64,000 bases of DNA from CAZBRS01 sp964494475 (GTDB lineage Bacteria; Myxococcota_A; UBA9042; CAZBRS01): contig CAZBRS010000004.1 of the NCBI GenBank assembly GCA_964494475.1, forward strand, positions 1 to 64,000, in the 5' to 3' direction. Positions 26,449-34,320 of the stretch are shown piece by piece. How positions within the stretch are numbered: the stretch's first letter is position 1; the number at the start of each line of letters is the position of its first letter. Under the pieces are notes generated by a model, which did not search any database, was not told the origin of the DNA, and saw only the letters and a list, made by a program, of their open reading frames with translations. The translations under genes and the position numbers were made by a program.

Positions 26449-26688
26449 ATGCACCACCGGCTCACGTTGCGAGTCTCCGACGAGGCGTTGAAGGCCGGCA
26501 AGGACTGGTCGGCGAGGTCGGGCCGCTCGTTGTCACGCCTGATCGAGGAGGTCTTCCTGGCGCTGTCGAGACGGCGTGGGGACGACGATGCGCTGCCTCC
26601 CATCACGCGCGAACTGGCGGGCATGGCGGCCGGGGTTGGCCTGGACGAGCAGGACTACAAGCGCCACCTCGAGGAGAAGTACCTTTGA
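26449..26688 (+). CDS. Antitoxin of a VapBC-like pair
   Basis: A 79-residue protein. The N-terminal MHHRLTLRVSDEALKAGKDW followed by SGRSLSRLIEEVF fits the ribbon-helix-helix pattern: a beta strand for DNA contact, then two helices. The C-terminal tail (DEQDYKRHLEEKYL) would wrap the toxin. An ATG at 26425 is an alternative but lies within the operator; CACGAGG precedes the chosen start. The stop overlaps the toxin's TTG start. It should both neutralise the PIN toxin and repress the promoter through the palindrome at 26405-26437. Confidence 0.75.
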   Translation: MHHRLTLRVSDEALKAGKDWSARSGRSLSRLIEEVFLALSRRRGDDDALPPITRELAGMAAGVGLDEQDYKRHLEEKYL

Positions 26689-27107
26689 AGGTCCTCCTCG
26701 ACACCAACATTCTGCTCGACGCCGTGCTCGATCGCAGGCCCCATTCGGTGGCCGCCGTCGAGTTGCTCTCGCGTGTCGAGCGCAAGCAGGTCGTGGGCGT
26801 CCTCGGCGCGACCACCGTCACGACGCTGCATTACCTGTTGGGGCGAGCGGTCGGGCGGGATCGGGCCGATTGGGCCGTGCGGCGGTTCCTGGTGCTCTGC
26901 GAGGTTGCGCCCGTCGACGGCGCCGTGCTGTTACAGGCCGCCGGCTCCGCGGCCTCCGACTTCGAGGACGCGGTGCTGCTCGAGAGCGGGCTTCGCGCAG
27001 GGGTCGAGGCCATCGTCACGCGCGACCGGTCGGGCTTCGGCCACGCCGAGATTCCCGTGCTCGGGGCCGAAGAGGTCCTCGCTCGGCTCGATACAATCCA
27101 GGGATGA
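26685..27107 (+). CDS. PIN-domain toxin (VapC-like ribonuclease)
   Basis: A 140-residue PIN-domain protein starting at a TTG that overlaps the antitoxin stop. The N-terminal LLDTNILLDAVLDR supplies the first catalytic Asp; the conserved SDFEDAVLLESGL and IVTRDRSGFG supply the later acidic residues. PIN toxins are Mg-dependent ribonucleases that cut tRNA or rRNA. The TTG start probably keeps toxin yield below that of the antitoxin. The stop codon overlaps the ATG of the following PHP lipoprotein gene (ATGA, 27104-27107), which is unusual for a toxin-antitoxin module. Confidence 0.82.
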   Translation: MKVLLDTNILLDAVLDRRPHSVAAVELLSRVERKQVVGVLGATTVTTLHYLLGRAVGRDRADWAVRRFLVLCEVAPVDGAVLLQAAGSAASDFEDAVLLESGLRAGVEAIVTRDRSGFGHAEIPVLGAEEVLARLDTIQG

Positions 27108-28690
27108 ACATGCGAACCTTCTTCCTTTCGAGCCTGGGCGCGAGCCTGCTGGTGTCCCTGGCCGTCGCGTGCGGTTCTTCGAACGACACGCCGGCCGAGG
27201 TCGACGCGGCGGCCCCTGGCGACGCCGAGGTCAGCGGCGTCGACGCGGCCCCCGAGGCCGCCGACGTGCCGGCGGAGGCGTTCGTCGATCCCGGGCTCCG
27301 CCTCCGCGACGCCGGTTGGCTGCGGGGCGACCTGCACATGCACACGACGTACAGCGACGGCACGGCCAGCGTGGCGCTGACCATCGCGTACGCCGAGTAC
27401 CTCGAGGACCCGGTGTTCGTGGCCTTCCACCCCGAGTACGACGGCAACGGCCTCGACTTCCTCTCGATCACGGATCACCGCACCTTCGACGCGCCCTCCG
27501 ACCCCGGCTGGGCGAGCGACCGGCTGATCCTCGTGCCCGGCGAGGAGTTCGGCTCCGACGGCCACGCCAACCTGTTCGGCATCGACGCCGTCGTGTCCCA
27601 CGACCCGGGCGGTGACGGCACGACCCTCTCCGACCTCGAGGCCGCGCTGGCCGAAGTGCACGCCCAAGGCGGCGTGTTCTCGCCCAACCACCCCCTGTCG
27701 GAGGGCGACCTGTGGGCCTGGGATCTGCGCGGCGTCGATGGGCTCGAGATCTGGAACACCAAGTGGGGCATGGCCACCAAGCCCATCACCGCCGAGTTCC
27801 TGGCAGACTGGGAGGCCGGCCACGGCCCGGCGAGCCCGTGGATGCGCCGCGCCGTCGAGGCGCCCGCCCAGCAGGGCCTGCGGCTCTACGAGGCCATGTT
27901 GGCCCGCGGCGAGGTCGTGGCGCTGGTGGGCGGCAGCGATCGGCACCAGATCCTGCTGAACGGCTTCCCGACCACCTGGGTGCTGCCCGAGGGCCCCGGC
28001 GTCGAGGGCGTGGTCGGCGGCATCCGGGCGCGGCGCACCTTCGTGTCGCGCTCGCCCGTGGCGGCCACGCTCGAGGTGTCGGTCGCGGTCGGCGGGGCGA
28101 CGGCGCAGATGGGCGCCTCCGTGCCCCTCTCCGCCGGGGGCGCCGAGGCCGTCGTCACGGTCAGGGCCGGCCGGGCCGCGGGCGGGCTGATCCGCGTGAT
28201 GAAGGGCTCGGCGGTGGCGAGCGACGAGGCGCTGGCGGGCGCGCCGCTCGGGGGCGTGCTGTTCGAGGCCGAGGTCACGAGCGAAGACGCGACCGTCGCG
28301 TTCGATCCGGTGGCGGTCCTTCCCGGCGACTGGCTCTACGCGCTGGTGCTCGAGCCGCTCTACGCGCCGGGGACCACGGTCGAGCAGCAGGCGGCCGTCG
28401 ACGGGCTCATCGAGCAGGTGTCGGGGGCGAACGCCGAGGGCTACGGCGCCCTGGCCCAGCTCTTCCTCGACTACCTCGACCTCCGGCTGATGGCCCACCC
28501 CGACGAGTGCGATCCGGCGGCCTGGGACGCCTCGATGCTGCAGTGCATCCCGGCCCACGTGGGCGACGAGCTCACGCCGACCTTCTTCATCCCCGACTGG
28601 ATCGATCGCGCCCTGAACGCCTTCCAGGAGGCCGACGGCACCGTGACCTGGTCCCTGGGGGCCATCGGCTCGCCGATCGTGTTCGAGTAG
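27104..28690 (+). CDS. Exported lipoprotein with PHP-type metal-dependent phosphoesterase domain
   Basis: A 528-residue lipoprotein (lipobox LAVAC, C23) with an Asp/Ala/Val-rich linker to about residue 60. The PHP domain begins WLRGDLHMHTTYSDG (H-x-H and D ligands) and continues with FLSITDHRTFD, LILVPGEEFG, GVFSPNHPLSEG and ALVGGSDRHQ, giving the metal ligands of the CehA/McbA-like branch. Such enzymes hydrolyse phosphate esters or carbamates. The C-terminal 180 residues, including DECDPAAWDASMLQC, are unassigned. The first ATG overlaps the PIN toxin stop; a second ATG lies two codons later. Location should be the outer membrane or periplasm. Confidence 0.85.
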   Translation: MNMRTFFLSSLGASLLVSLAVACGSSNDTPAEVDAAAPGDAEVSGVDAAPEAADVPAEAFVDPGLRLRDAGWLRGDLHMHTTYSDGTASVALTIAYAEYLEDPVFVAFHPEYDGNGLDFLSITDHRTFDAPSDPGWASDRLILVPGEEFGSDGHANLFGIDAVVSHDPGGDGTTLSDLEAALAEVHAQGGVFSPNHPLSEGDLWAWDLRGVDGLEIWNTKWGMATKPITAEFLADWEAGHGPASPWMRRAVEAPAQQGLRLYEAMLARGEVVALVGGSDRHQILLNGFPTTWVLPEGPGVEGVVGGIRARRTFVSRSPVAATLEVSVAVGGATAQMGASVPLSAGGAEAVVTVRAGRAAGGLIRVMKGSAVASDEALAGAPLGGVLFEAEVTSEDATVAFDPVAVLPGDWLYALVLEPLYAPGTTVEQQAAVDGLIEQVSGANAEGYGALAQLFLDYLDLRLMAHPDECDPAAWDASMLQCIPAHVGDELTPTFFIPDWIDRALNAFQEADGTVTWSLGAIGSPIVFE

Positions 28691-28726
28691 CGCGCCCGGG
28701 CCGCCAGCGCCTGGAGCTGCAGGCTG

Positions 28727-30157
28727 CTAGCGGTCGAGCAACGACCGAACCTCGTCGATGAGCAGCGCGTTGGGGCCGCCCTTGCGGCCCGCGGGCAGGC
28801 TCGTGACGACCGCCACGCGGTCGGTCTCGGCCAGGCTCCCCTCCTCGAGCAGCGCGCGCAGCCCTTGCGAGAGCGCCGCCGGCAGATCGTCGGCCGGCGC
28901 CATGGTCACGCAGTGCACGCCGTAGAGCAACGCCAGCGAGCGCATGAGCCGCGCCGACGGGGTGGCGGCCAGAATGGGGGCCCGCGGGCGCAGGGCGCTG
29001 AGGGCGCGGGTCGTGGTGCCGCTCCAGGTGAGGGCGACCACGGCGTTCAGGCCCAGCTCTTCGGCGGCGCGAGCGGCGCCCTTCGCGACGAAGCCCGCCG
29101 GCGTGTCGGCCGCGCACTCGAAGAGGCGCTGCTGAAAGAGCGTGGCGTCGTGCTCGGTGTACTGCGCGATGCGGCCGATCGTCCGGACGGCCTCGACCGG
29201 ATACCGGCCCACCGACGTTTCGGCCGAAAGCATGAGCGCGTCGGCGCCGTCGAGGATGGCGTTGGCCGCGTCGCTGGTCTCGGCGCGCGTGGCGATGGGG
29301 TTCAGCACCATGCTCTCGAGCATCTGCGTCGCCACGATGACGGGCTTGGCCGCGGCCTTGCACAGCTTGATCAGGCGCTTCTGGATCGAGGGCACCTGCT
29401 CGGCCGGCAGCTCGACGCCCAGGTCGCCGCGCGCCACCATGAGCCCGTCCGAGGCCGCCAGGATGCTGTCGACGTTCTCGACGCCCACGCGGCTCTCGAT
29501 CTTGGCGATGAGCTGCGTGGTCGGGCCGGCCGCGCCCAGGGCCTCGCGCACCGCGTCGAGGTCGCTGGCGCGGGTCACGAAGCTGGCTGCGACGTAGTCG
29601 GCCTGCAGTTCGGCCGCCAGCGCGCAGTCAGCCCGATCGCCGTCGTCGAGGTAGGTCTCGGGCACCAGCCGCGCTTCGGGGACGGCGACGCCCTTGCGCG
29701 ACCGGAGGGTGCCCCCCTCGATGACCTCGACCTCCACCTCGAGGTCTGCGGTGCGACCGACCACGCGCAGGCGAATCAGGCCATCGTCCAGCAGCACATC
29801 CCATCCGAGCTGGAGAGTGGAGATCACCGCGGGCACCGGCACCTGGAGGCCCTGGCGTGTGCTCGAGCCCTCGCCGGCAAGAAGGCGGAGCCGCTCTCCC
29901 GGGGTGACCACGAAGGGGACCGCCACGTCGGTCAAGCGCACCTTGGGGCCCTGCAGGTCGACCAGCACCGCCACCCGGTCCGACAGCGCGCGGAGGCGCC
30001 GCGTGACGTCGCGGGCGTCGTCGGCGCCCATGTGGCTGAGGTTCAGCCGGAAGACGTCGACGCCCGCCAGGATCAGGGCCTCGAGCATCTCGTTCGAGGC
30101 CGAGGCCGGTCCGACCGTGGCGACGGTCTTGGTGTTCGTGAAGATGGGGCGGGCCAT
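28727..30157 (-). CDS. pyk: Pyruvate kinase
   Basis: A 476-residue pyruvate kinase, which makes ATP and pyruvate from PEP and ADP. Hallmarks are the N-terminal TKTVATVGPAS, FRLNLSHM, VLVDLQGPKVR, the catalytic K in LIAKIESRVGVEN, GLMVARGDLGVELP, and the ADP/allosteric region ATQMLESM with TRAETSDAANAILDGADALM. The C-terminal domain carries the usual SGTTTRALSALRP. The protein has the length of a typical bacterial enzyme. It follows the phosphofructokinase gene by 11 bases in the same direction, so the two irreversible glycolytic steps are expressed together. Confidence 0.96.
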   Translation of the reverse strand: MARPIFTNTKTVATVGPASASNEMLEALILAGVDVFRLNLSHMGADDARDVTRRLRALSDRVAVLVDLQGPKVRLTDVAVPFVVTPGERLRLLAGEGSSTRQGLQVPVPAVISTLQLGWDVLLDDGLIRLRVVGRTADLEVEVEVIEGGTLRSRKGVAVPEARLVPETYLDDGDRADCALAAELQADYVAASFVTRASDLDAVREALGAAGPTTQLIAKIESRVGVENVDSILAASDGLMVARGDLGVELPAEQVPSIQKRLIKLCKAAAKPVIVATQMLESMVLNPIATRAETSDAANAILDGADALMLSAETSVGRYPVEAVRTIGRIAQYTEHDATLFQQRLFECAADTPAGFVAKGAARAAEELGLNAVVALTWSGTTTRALSALRPRAPILAATPSARLMRSLALLYGVHCVTMAPADDLPAALSQGLRALLEEGSLAETDRVAVVTSLPAGRKGGPNALLIDEVRSLLDR

Positions 30158-30168
30158 GATCGAGGGGC

Positions 30169-31269
30169 TCACGCGTCGCCGAACGACGTGCCCACGGCGC
30201 GTGCCGCCAGCAGCGTCGGGTCGTCGGGCGCGACGGTGCGCACCTTGCCCGCCACCTCGGCGAGCGGCACCGACGTGAGGCGGCCCTGTTGCTGTGCGAC
30301 GACGCGGCCGAAGCGCCCTTCGGCCAGCAGCCGGAAGGCCTCGTAGCCCAGCTTCGTCGAGAGCACGCGATCGAACGCCGTCGGGGTGCCGCCCCGTTGA
30401 ACGTGGCCGAGCACCACGTGGCGGGCCTCGATGCCCGCGGCCTTCTCGATGCCCTCGGCGACCCACTTGGCCACGCCCCCCAGCCGGATCGGGTCGGGCG
30501 ACGTGGGGTCGGTCCGCTCGACGAACATCGTGCCTCCCAGGGGCCGCGCCCCTTCGCCGACGGCGACGATGGTGAAGCGCCTCCCCACCCGCGAGCGTCG
30601 ACGGCACACCTCGATGACCGCGCCGAGCTCGAAGGGGATCTCGGGGAGCAGGATGACATCGGCGCCGCTGGCCATGCCCGCGTGGAGCGCGATCCAGCCG
30701 GCGTAGCGTCCCATGAGCTCGACGACCATGACGCGGTGGTGGCTCGACGCCGTGGTGTGCACCTTGTCGAGGGCGTCGGTGGCGGTGGCGACGGCCGTGT
30801 CGTGGCCGAAGGTGACCTCGGTGGCCCACAGGTCGTTGTCGATGGTCTTCGGCACGCCCACGACGCGCAGCCCGCGCTCGACCAGGCCTGCCGCGCCGCT
30901 CATGGTGCCGTCGCCGCCGATGACCACCAGGGCGTCGAGCTCGGCCTCGTGGTAGTGTCGCACCACGTCGTCGGTCACGTCGCGGATCTGCCAGCCATCG
31001 CCCACCGGCATGGCGTAGGCGGCCGGGTTGGCCTTGTTGCACGAGCCGAGGATCGTCCCCCCGCGCGTGAGGATGTCGCTGAGGTCGGCCGGCTGCAGAG
31101 ACCGCAACCGGTTCTCGATCAGCCCGAGGTAGCCGTCTTCGATGCCCAGCACCTCGACCCCGTGAGCGAGCGCCGGCTTGCCGACGGCCCGGATGACCGC
31201 GTTCAGTCCGGGGCAGTCTCCGCCGCCCGTGAGGAGCCCGATCCGTCGCAGGGCCGAGGTCGTGGGCAT
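30169..31269 (-). CDS. pfkA: 6-phosphofructokinase, ATP-type group III
   Basis: A 366-residue phosphofructokinase that phosphorylates fructose 6-phosphate. Visible are GLLTGGGDCPGLNAVIR, VVIGGDGTMSGA, VPKTIDNDLW and HVQRGGTPTAFDR. The residue at the E. coli 104 position is Gly (G121) and at 124 is Lys (K141). That pair is typical of the ATP-dependent group III enzymes of actinobacteria and others; PPi enzymes usually have Asp at the first position. It heads a pfk-pyk operon. The start ATG at 31269 follows GCGGAGCC. Confidence 0.93.
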   Translation of the reverse strand: MPTTSALRRIGLLTGGGDCPGLNAVIRAVGKPALAHGVEVLGIEDGYLGLIENRLRSLQPADLSDILTRGGTILGSCNKANPAAYAMPVGDGWQIRDVTDDVVRHYHEAELDALVVIGGDGTMSGAAGLVERGLRVVGVPKTIDNDLWATEVTFGHDTAVATATDALDKVHTTASSHHRVMVVELMGRYAGWIALHAGMASGADVILLPEIPFELGAVIEVCRRRSRVGRRFTIVAVGEGARPLGGTMFVERTDPTSPDPIRLGGVAKWVAEGIEKAAGIEARHVVLGHVQRGGTPTAFDRVLSTKLGYEAFRLLAEGRFGRVVAQQQGRLTSVPLAEVAGKVRTVAPDDPTLLAARAVGTSFGDA

Positions 31270-31303
31270 GGGGGCTCCGCTCGCGGGCTGTCGAATGAAG
31301 CGC

Positions 31304-31332
31304 AGTATCGCCACGGGCCGGGGCCGGGTCAA
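31304..31332 (-). promoter_or_regulatory. Sigma70-like promoter of the pfk-pyk operon
   Basis: On the minus strand TTGACC (31332-31327) and GATACT (31309-31304) are 17 bases apart. The -35 box overlaps the stop codon of the DMT transporter gene, so pfk-pyk can be transcribed separately from it. Confidence 0.55.
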
Positions 31333-32192
31333 GCGCGGGGCTTCACGAACAGCAGCGTCGTGCCCGCCACGATCACGAGCACGCCGACCAGCTTGCCCGG
31401 GCCCATCGGCTCGCCGAACGCGACGAGCCCCGCGACCACGGGCAGCACGGCCGTTGCGTTGGTGGTGAGCGGCGACACGATGGCCACGCGGCCGTGGGAG
31501 AACGCCGCCTGGTACAGCACGAAGCCGACCACGTTCAAGACGATCAGGCCCCACACCGCCCAGTCGGAGGCCACCGCGCCCGCCACGTCGAGCAGCGGCC
31601 GCGCCGAGGGGTCGCCCAGGTGCACGCCCGCCAGCTTGATGTACACGCCCGACAGGCCGAAGAGCAGGCCCGCCGACACGGCCAGGAAGGCCTCGGGGCT
31701 CGTCGTCCGGGCCAACCGTCCGAGCAGCGCCAGCAGCGCGACCAGGCCCAGGCAGCCAGCCGAGAGCCAGGCGACGCGCCCCTCGTCGACCGACGGCCCG
31801 GGCCCCGGGGCCCCCGTTGCGCCCGCCAGCACGAGGATCGCGGCGCCCGTGAGCAGCACGGCCGCGGCCACCCACTCGGTGCGGGACAGGCGCTCGTGGA
31901 GCCACAGCACGCCCGCCAGCATGGCGATGAGCACGTTCACGTTCACGAGCGGCTGCACCACCGAGAGCTCGCCCGTGTTCAAGGCCACGATCATGCAGAG
32001 GCCGCCCATCAGGTTCAGGCCGAGGCCGAGCACCCAGATCCAGTTCTTGAACACGGCGCCCAGCACCCCCGGCAGGTCGTGCACCAGCCTCGAGAGTGAG
32101 AGCTTGGGCAGCTTCGTGGCCATGCCGTGCTTCTGCAGGGCCGAGCCCACGCCGAAGCCCACGCACGCGAGCAGGGTGAAGACCAGCCACAT
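31329..32192 (-). CDS. EamA/DMT-family transporter
   Basis: A 287-residue integral membrane protein with about ten hydrophobic segments, starting with MWLVFTLLACVGFGVGSALQ. Two EamA-like halves are seen, the first with GELSVVQPLVNVNVLIAM, the second with GRVAIVSPLTTNATAVLPVVAG and AFGEPMGPGKLVGVLVIVAG. Members of this superfamily export amino acids, nucleotide sugars or other metabolites; no substrate can be assigned. It lies ten bases downstream of a barrel-protein gene and upstream of pfk-pyk, on the same strand. Confidence 0.85.
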   Translation of the reverse strand: MWLVFTLLACVGFGVGSALQKHGMATKLPKLSLSRLVHDLPGVLGAVFKNWIWVLGLGLNLMGGLCMIVALNTGELSVVQPLVNVNVLIAMLAGVLWLHERLSRTEWVAAAVLLTGAAILVLAGATGAPGPGPSVDEGRVAWLSAGCLGLVALLALLGRLARTTSPEAFLAVSAGLLFGLSGVYIKLAGVHLGDPSARPLLDVAGAVASDWAVWGLIVLNVVGFVLYQAAFSHGRVAIVSPLTTNATAVLPVVAGLVAFGEPMGPGKLVGVLVIVAGTTLLFVKPRA

Positions 32193-32202
32193 GGGTTTTC
32201 TC

Positions 32203-33042
32203 CTAGTGGATCGGCCAGTCGAAGTCCCAGAAGGCGGCCATCCAGAACTTCACGCCGTGCCAGTCGGGGTTCTCGGCGTGCCAACCGACCTGCATCAGCA
32301 GCGACGTGCCCCAGGGAAGCCAGCCCGTCGCGATCACGCCCCCCGACACCAGCTGCGTGACATAGGCCGTGGGGTGGTACCGGTAGTACTCGTAGTTCGC
32401 GAACACGCGCAGGCCCTTCCAGGTCTCGAACAGCAGGAAGGCCTTGGCGCGGGTATCCCAGCCGGTCTTGAGGATCGTGCCGATCTCCCAGTGGAAGAAG
32501 TGGTCCTTCGACTGGTACCAGTTGGCGTCGCCCATGAGCAGCACCGCGAAGCGCCAGACCGCGGCCTTCAGGGCCAGGTTGGCCATCACGTGGTGGTACA
32601 GCCCCTCGGTGCGCCCCGCCTTGTCGCGCGAGGCCGGGTCGTAGGGCTCGCGGTACGAGTCGAACACGTAGTGGAACCAGGCCAGGCCGGGTCCGTAGGA
32701 CAGGTCGAGGTCGAGGAAGAGCCAGGGCGAGATGCCCACGAAGAGGCCGGGACGCGCGTAGGTGGGCGTGAGCGTGACGTGGGCCCCCGCGCGCCAGTGG
32801 GAGTCGCACGTGAGCAGCGTCTGGCCGGTGCCGAAGGGGAACTTGCGGTACACCTTCAGCATGTCGCCGAGCACGGGCGGGTTCCAGCCGAACGCCGTGC
32901 CGTTCCAGAGGTGCCAACTGTCGGGGCGCTCGCCCGTGGGGAACGTCAGGTCGGTGGGCAGCGACTGCGCGTGGGCAGGCGAGGGCCCCATCGCGGCCGC
33001 GGCGACGAGGAGTGCCAGGAACCGGGCGGCGCGACAGGTCAC
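32203..33042 (-). CDS. Probable outer-membrane or periplasmic protein of unknown function
   Basis: A 279-residue protein starting at a GTG, with a signal peptide ending in SPAHA before Q26. The mature protein is rich in Trp/Tyr/Phe and built of alternating amphipathic strands, for example LFVGISPWLFLDLDLSYG and GLRVFANYEYYRYHP, which suggests a beta-barrel. It has no match to a family I recognise. The DMT transporter gene follows ten bases later and the AttH-like gene is divergent, with 88 bases between the starts. Confidence 0.65.
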   Translation of the reverse strand: MTCRAARFLALLVAAAAMGPSPAHAQSLPTDLTFPTGERPDSWHLWNGTAFGWNPPVLGDMLKVYRKFPFGTGQTLLTCDSHWRAGAHVTLTPTYARPGLFVGISPWLFLDLDLSYGPGLAWFHYVFDSYREPYDPASRDKAGRTEGLYHHVMANLALKAAVWRFAVLLMGDANWYQSKDHFFHWEIGTILKTGWDTRAKAFLLFETWKGLRVFANYEYYRYHPTAYVTQLVSGGVIATGWLPWGTSLLMQVGWHAENPDWHGVKFWMAAFWDFDWPIH

Positions 33043-33130
33043 GAGGGCCCCCGCGAAGCGTTCCAGACCTTATAGACTTTTCGACGCGGGACGGCTAGCG
33101 TGCAGCCGCCTGAACTTCGAGGTCGCCCCC

Positions 33131-34216
33131 ATGCGAACCAGCTTCTCCTCGATGCTCGTCGCCCTGGCGCTCGTGCTCGCGTCGGCCGCGGGCGCGCATG
33201 CGCAGACGCCCGGCGTGGCCCTCACCCCCCTGAACGGCGCCGACTACCTGCAGCACTACATGGAGGGGCGTATGTACCAGGAGGCCTGGACGTACGTGGT
33301 GCAGACGAAGGCGGGCGATGTGCTGTACCTCAACTTCATCGTGACCAACATCGGCGTCACGTCGGGGGCGTCGGCCTTCAGCTTCTCACTGTCGCCCGCA
33401 GGTGGCGGTCCGGTCGTGTTCCGCAAGTTCGAGAAGGGCCAGGACGAGTTCGTGCAGTCACCGGGGTCCCTCTCCATCAAGGTGGGCCCCTGGTCGTCGG
33501 CGTTCGGGCTGGGGACGAAGCCCACGACCGTGAAGGGCGCCGAGGACGACGTGGCGATCGATCTGACCATCGCGCCCTGGGTGCCGGGCGTCAAGATCGG
33601 CAAGGGAGTGTGGACGTACAAGGACAAGAAGTGGCTGCACATGATCCAGGTGCCGCGCGGTACCACCTCGGGTGCGCTCAAGGTGGCCGGAAAGACGTGG
33701 GATCTCGCAGGTGACGCCTACGTCGACCACGCGGCCCAGGACTTCCTGTCGCCCGAGGTCACGGGGGTGTGGAACACCATGCGCCTGTTCGCGCCCGACC
33801 ACACGGTGTTGCTCCTGCAGTTCAAGGTGAAGCCCGACTTCGGCGGCGGGATGGCCAAGATGCTGATCGTGTCCGATCGCAAGGGCTTCCTGGCCGCGTC
33901 GACGTCGTACTCGCACAAGGGCTCGGCCACGAAGGCCGACCCCGAGGGCTGCGCGCGCGCCGGGCGCGTCGACGTGAGCATGAAGGAGGGCGCGGTCAGC
34001 CTGGAGGGTGGCTTCAGCGAGGCCCGGCTGCACGAGCGCAACGCCGTGCTCGACAAGCTGGGCTGGGCGCAGCGCCAGGTGGCCAAGCTCGTCACCGACC
34101 AGGTGGTCATCTACCGCCAACTGAACGACTACGATTTCACCCTCGACCTCGGCGTGGGCGTGACCGTGCCGCTGAAGGGTCGGGGGCTCTCCGAGTACAT
34201 CTGCCCCAAGGAATGA
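33131..34216 (+). CDS. Exported AttH/CrtC-like (lipocalin-type) protein
   Basis: A 361-residue protein with a signal peptide (AGAHA before Q25). The mature part resembles the AttH/CrtC/Svf1 double-lipocalin family: EAWTYVVQTKAGDVLYL in the first barrel, then DLAGDAYVDHAAQDFLSP, comparable to the conserved G-x-x-Y-x-DH segment, and the strands VTGVWNTMRLFAPDHTVLLL. CrtC members hydrate carotenoids; others bind lipids. No catalytic claim is made. The start ATG lacks a strong ribosome binding site. Family assignment is by pattern only. Confidence 0.5.
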   Translation: MRTSFSSMLVALALVLASAAGAHAQTPGVALTPLNGADYLQHYMEGRMYQEAWTYVVQTKAGDVLYLNFIVTNIGVTSGASAFSFSLSPAGGGPVVFRKFEKGQDEFVQSPGSLSIKVGPWSSAFGLGTKPTTVKGAEDDVAIDLTIAPWVPGVKIGKGVWTYKDKKWLHMIQVPRGTTSGALKVAGKTWDLAGDAYVDHAAQDFLSPEVTGVWNTMRLFAPDHTVLLLQFKVKPDFGGGMAKMLIVSDRKGFLAASTSYSHKGSATKADPEGCARAGRVDVSMKEGAVSLEGGFSEARLHERNAVLDKLGWAQRQVAKLVTDQVVIYRQLNDYDFTLDLGVGVTVPLKGRGLSEYICPKE

Positions 34217-34320
34217 GCCGCGCCGTTCTCCCGGGCCACCGCCGCGAATTCCTGGTGACGAGGCAAGGCGCGCGTGATAGTTGTTTGTCGGACAATGGAT
34301 TCCAATCGACGGAGGGGAAC

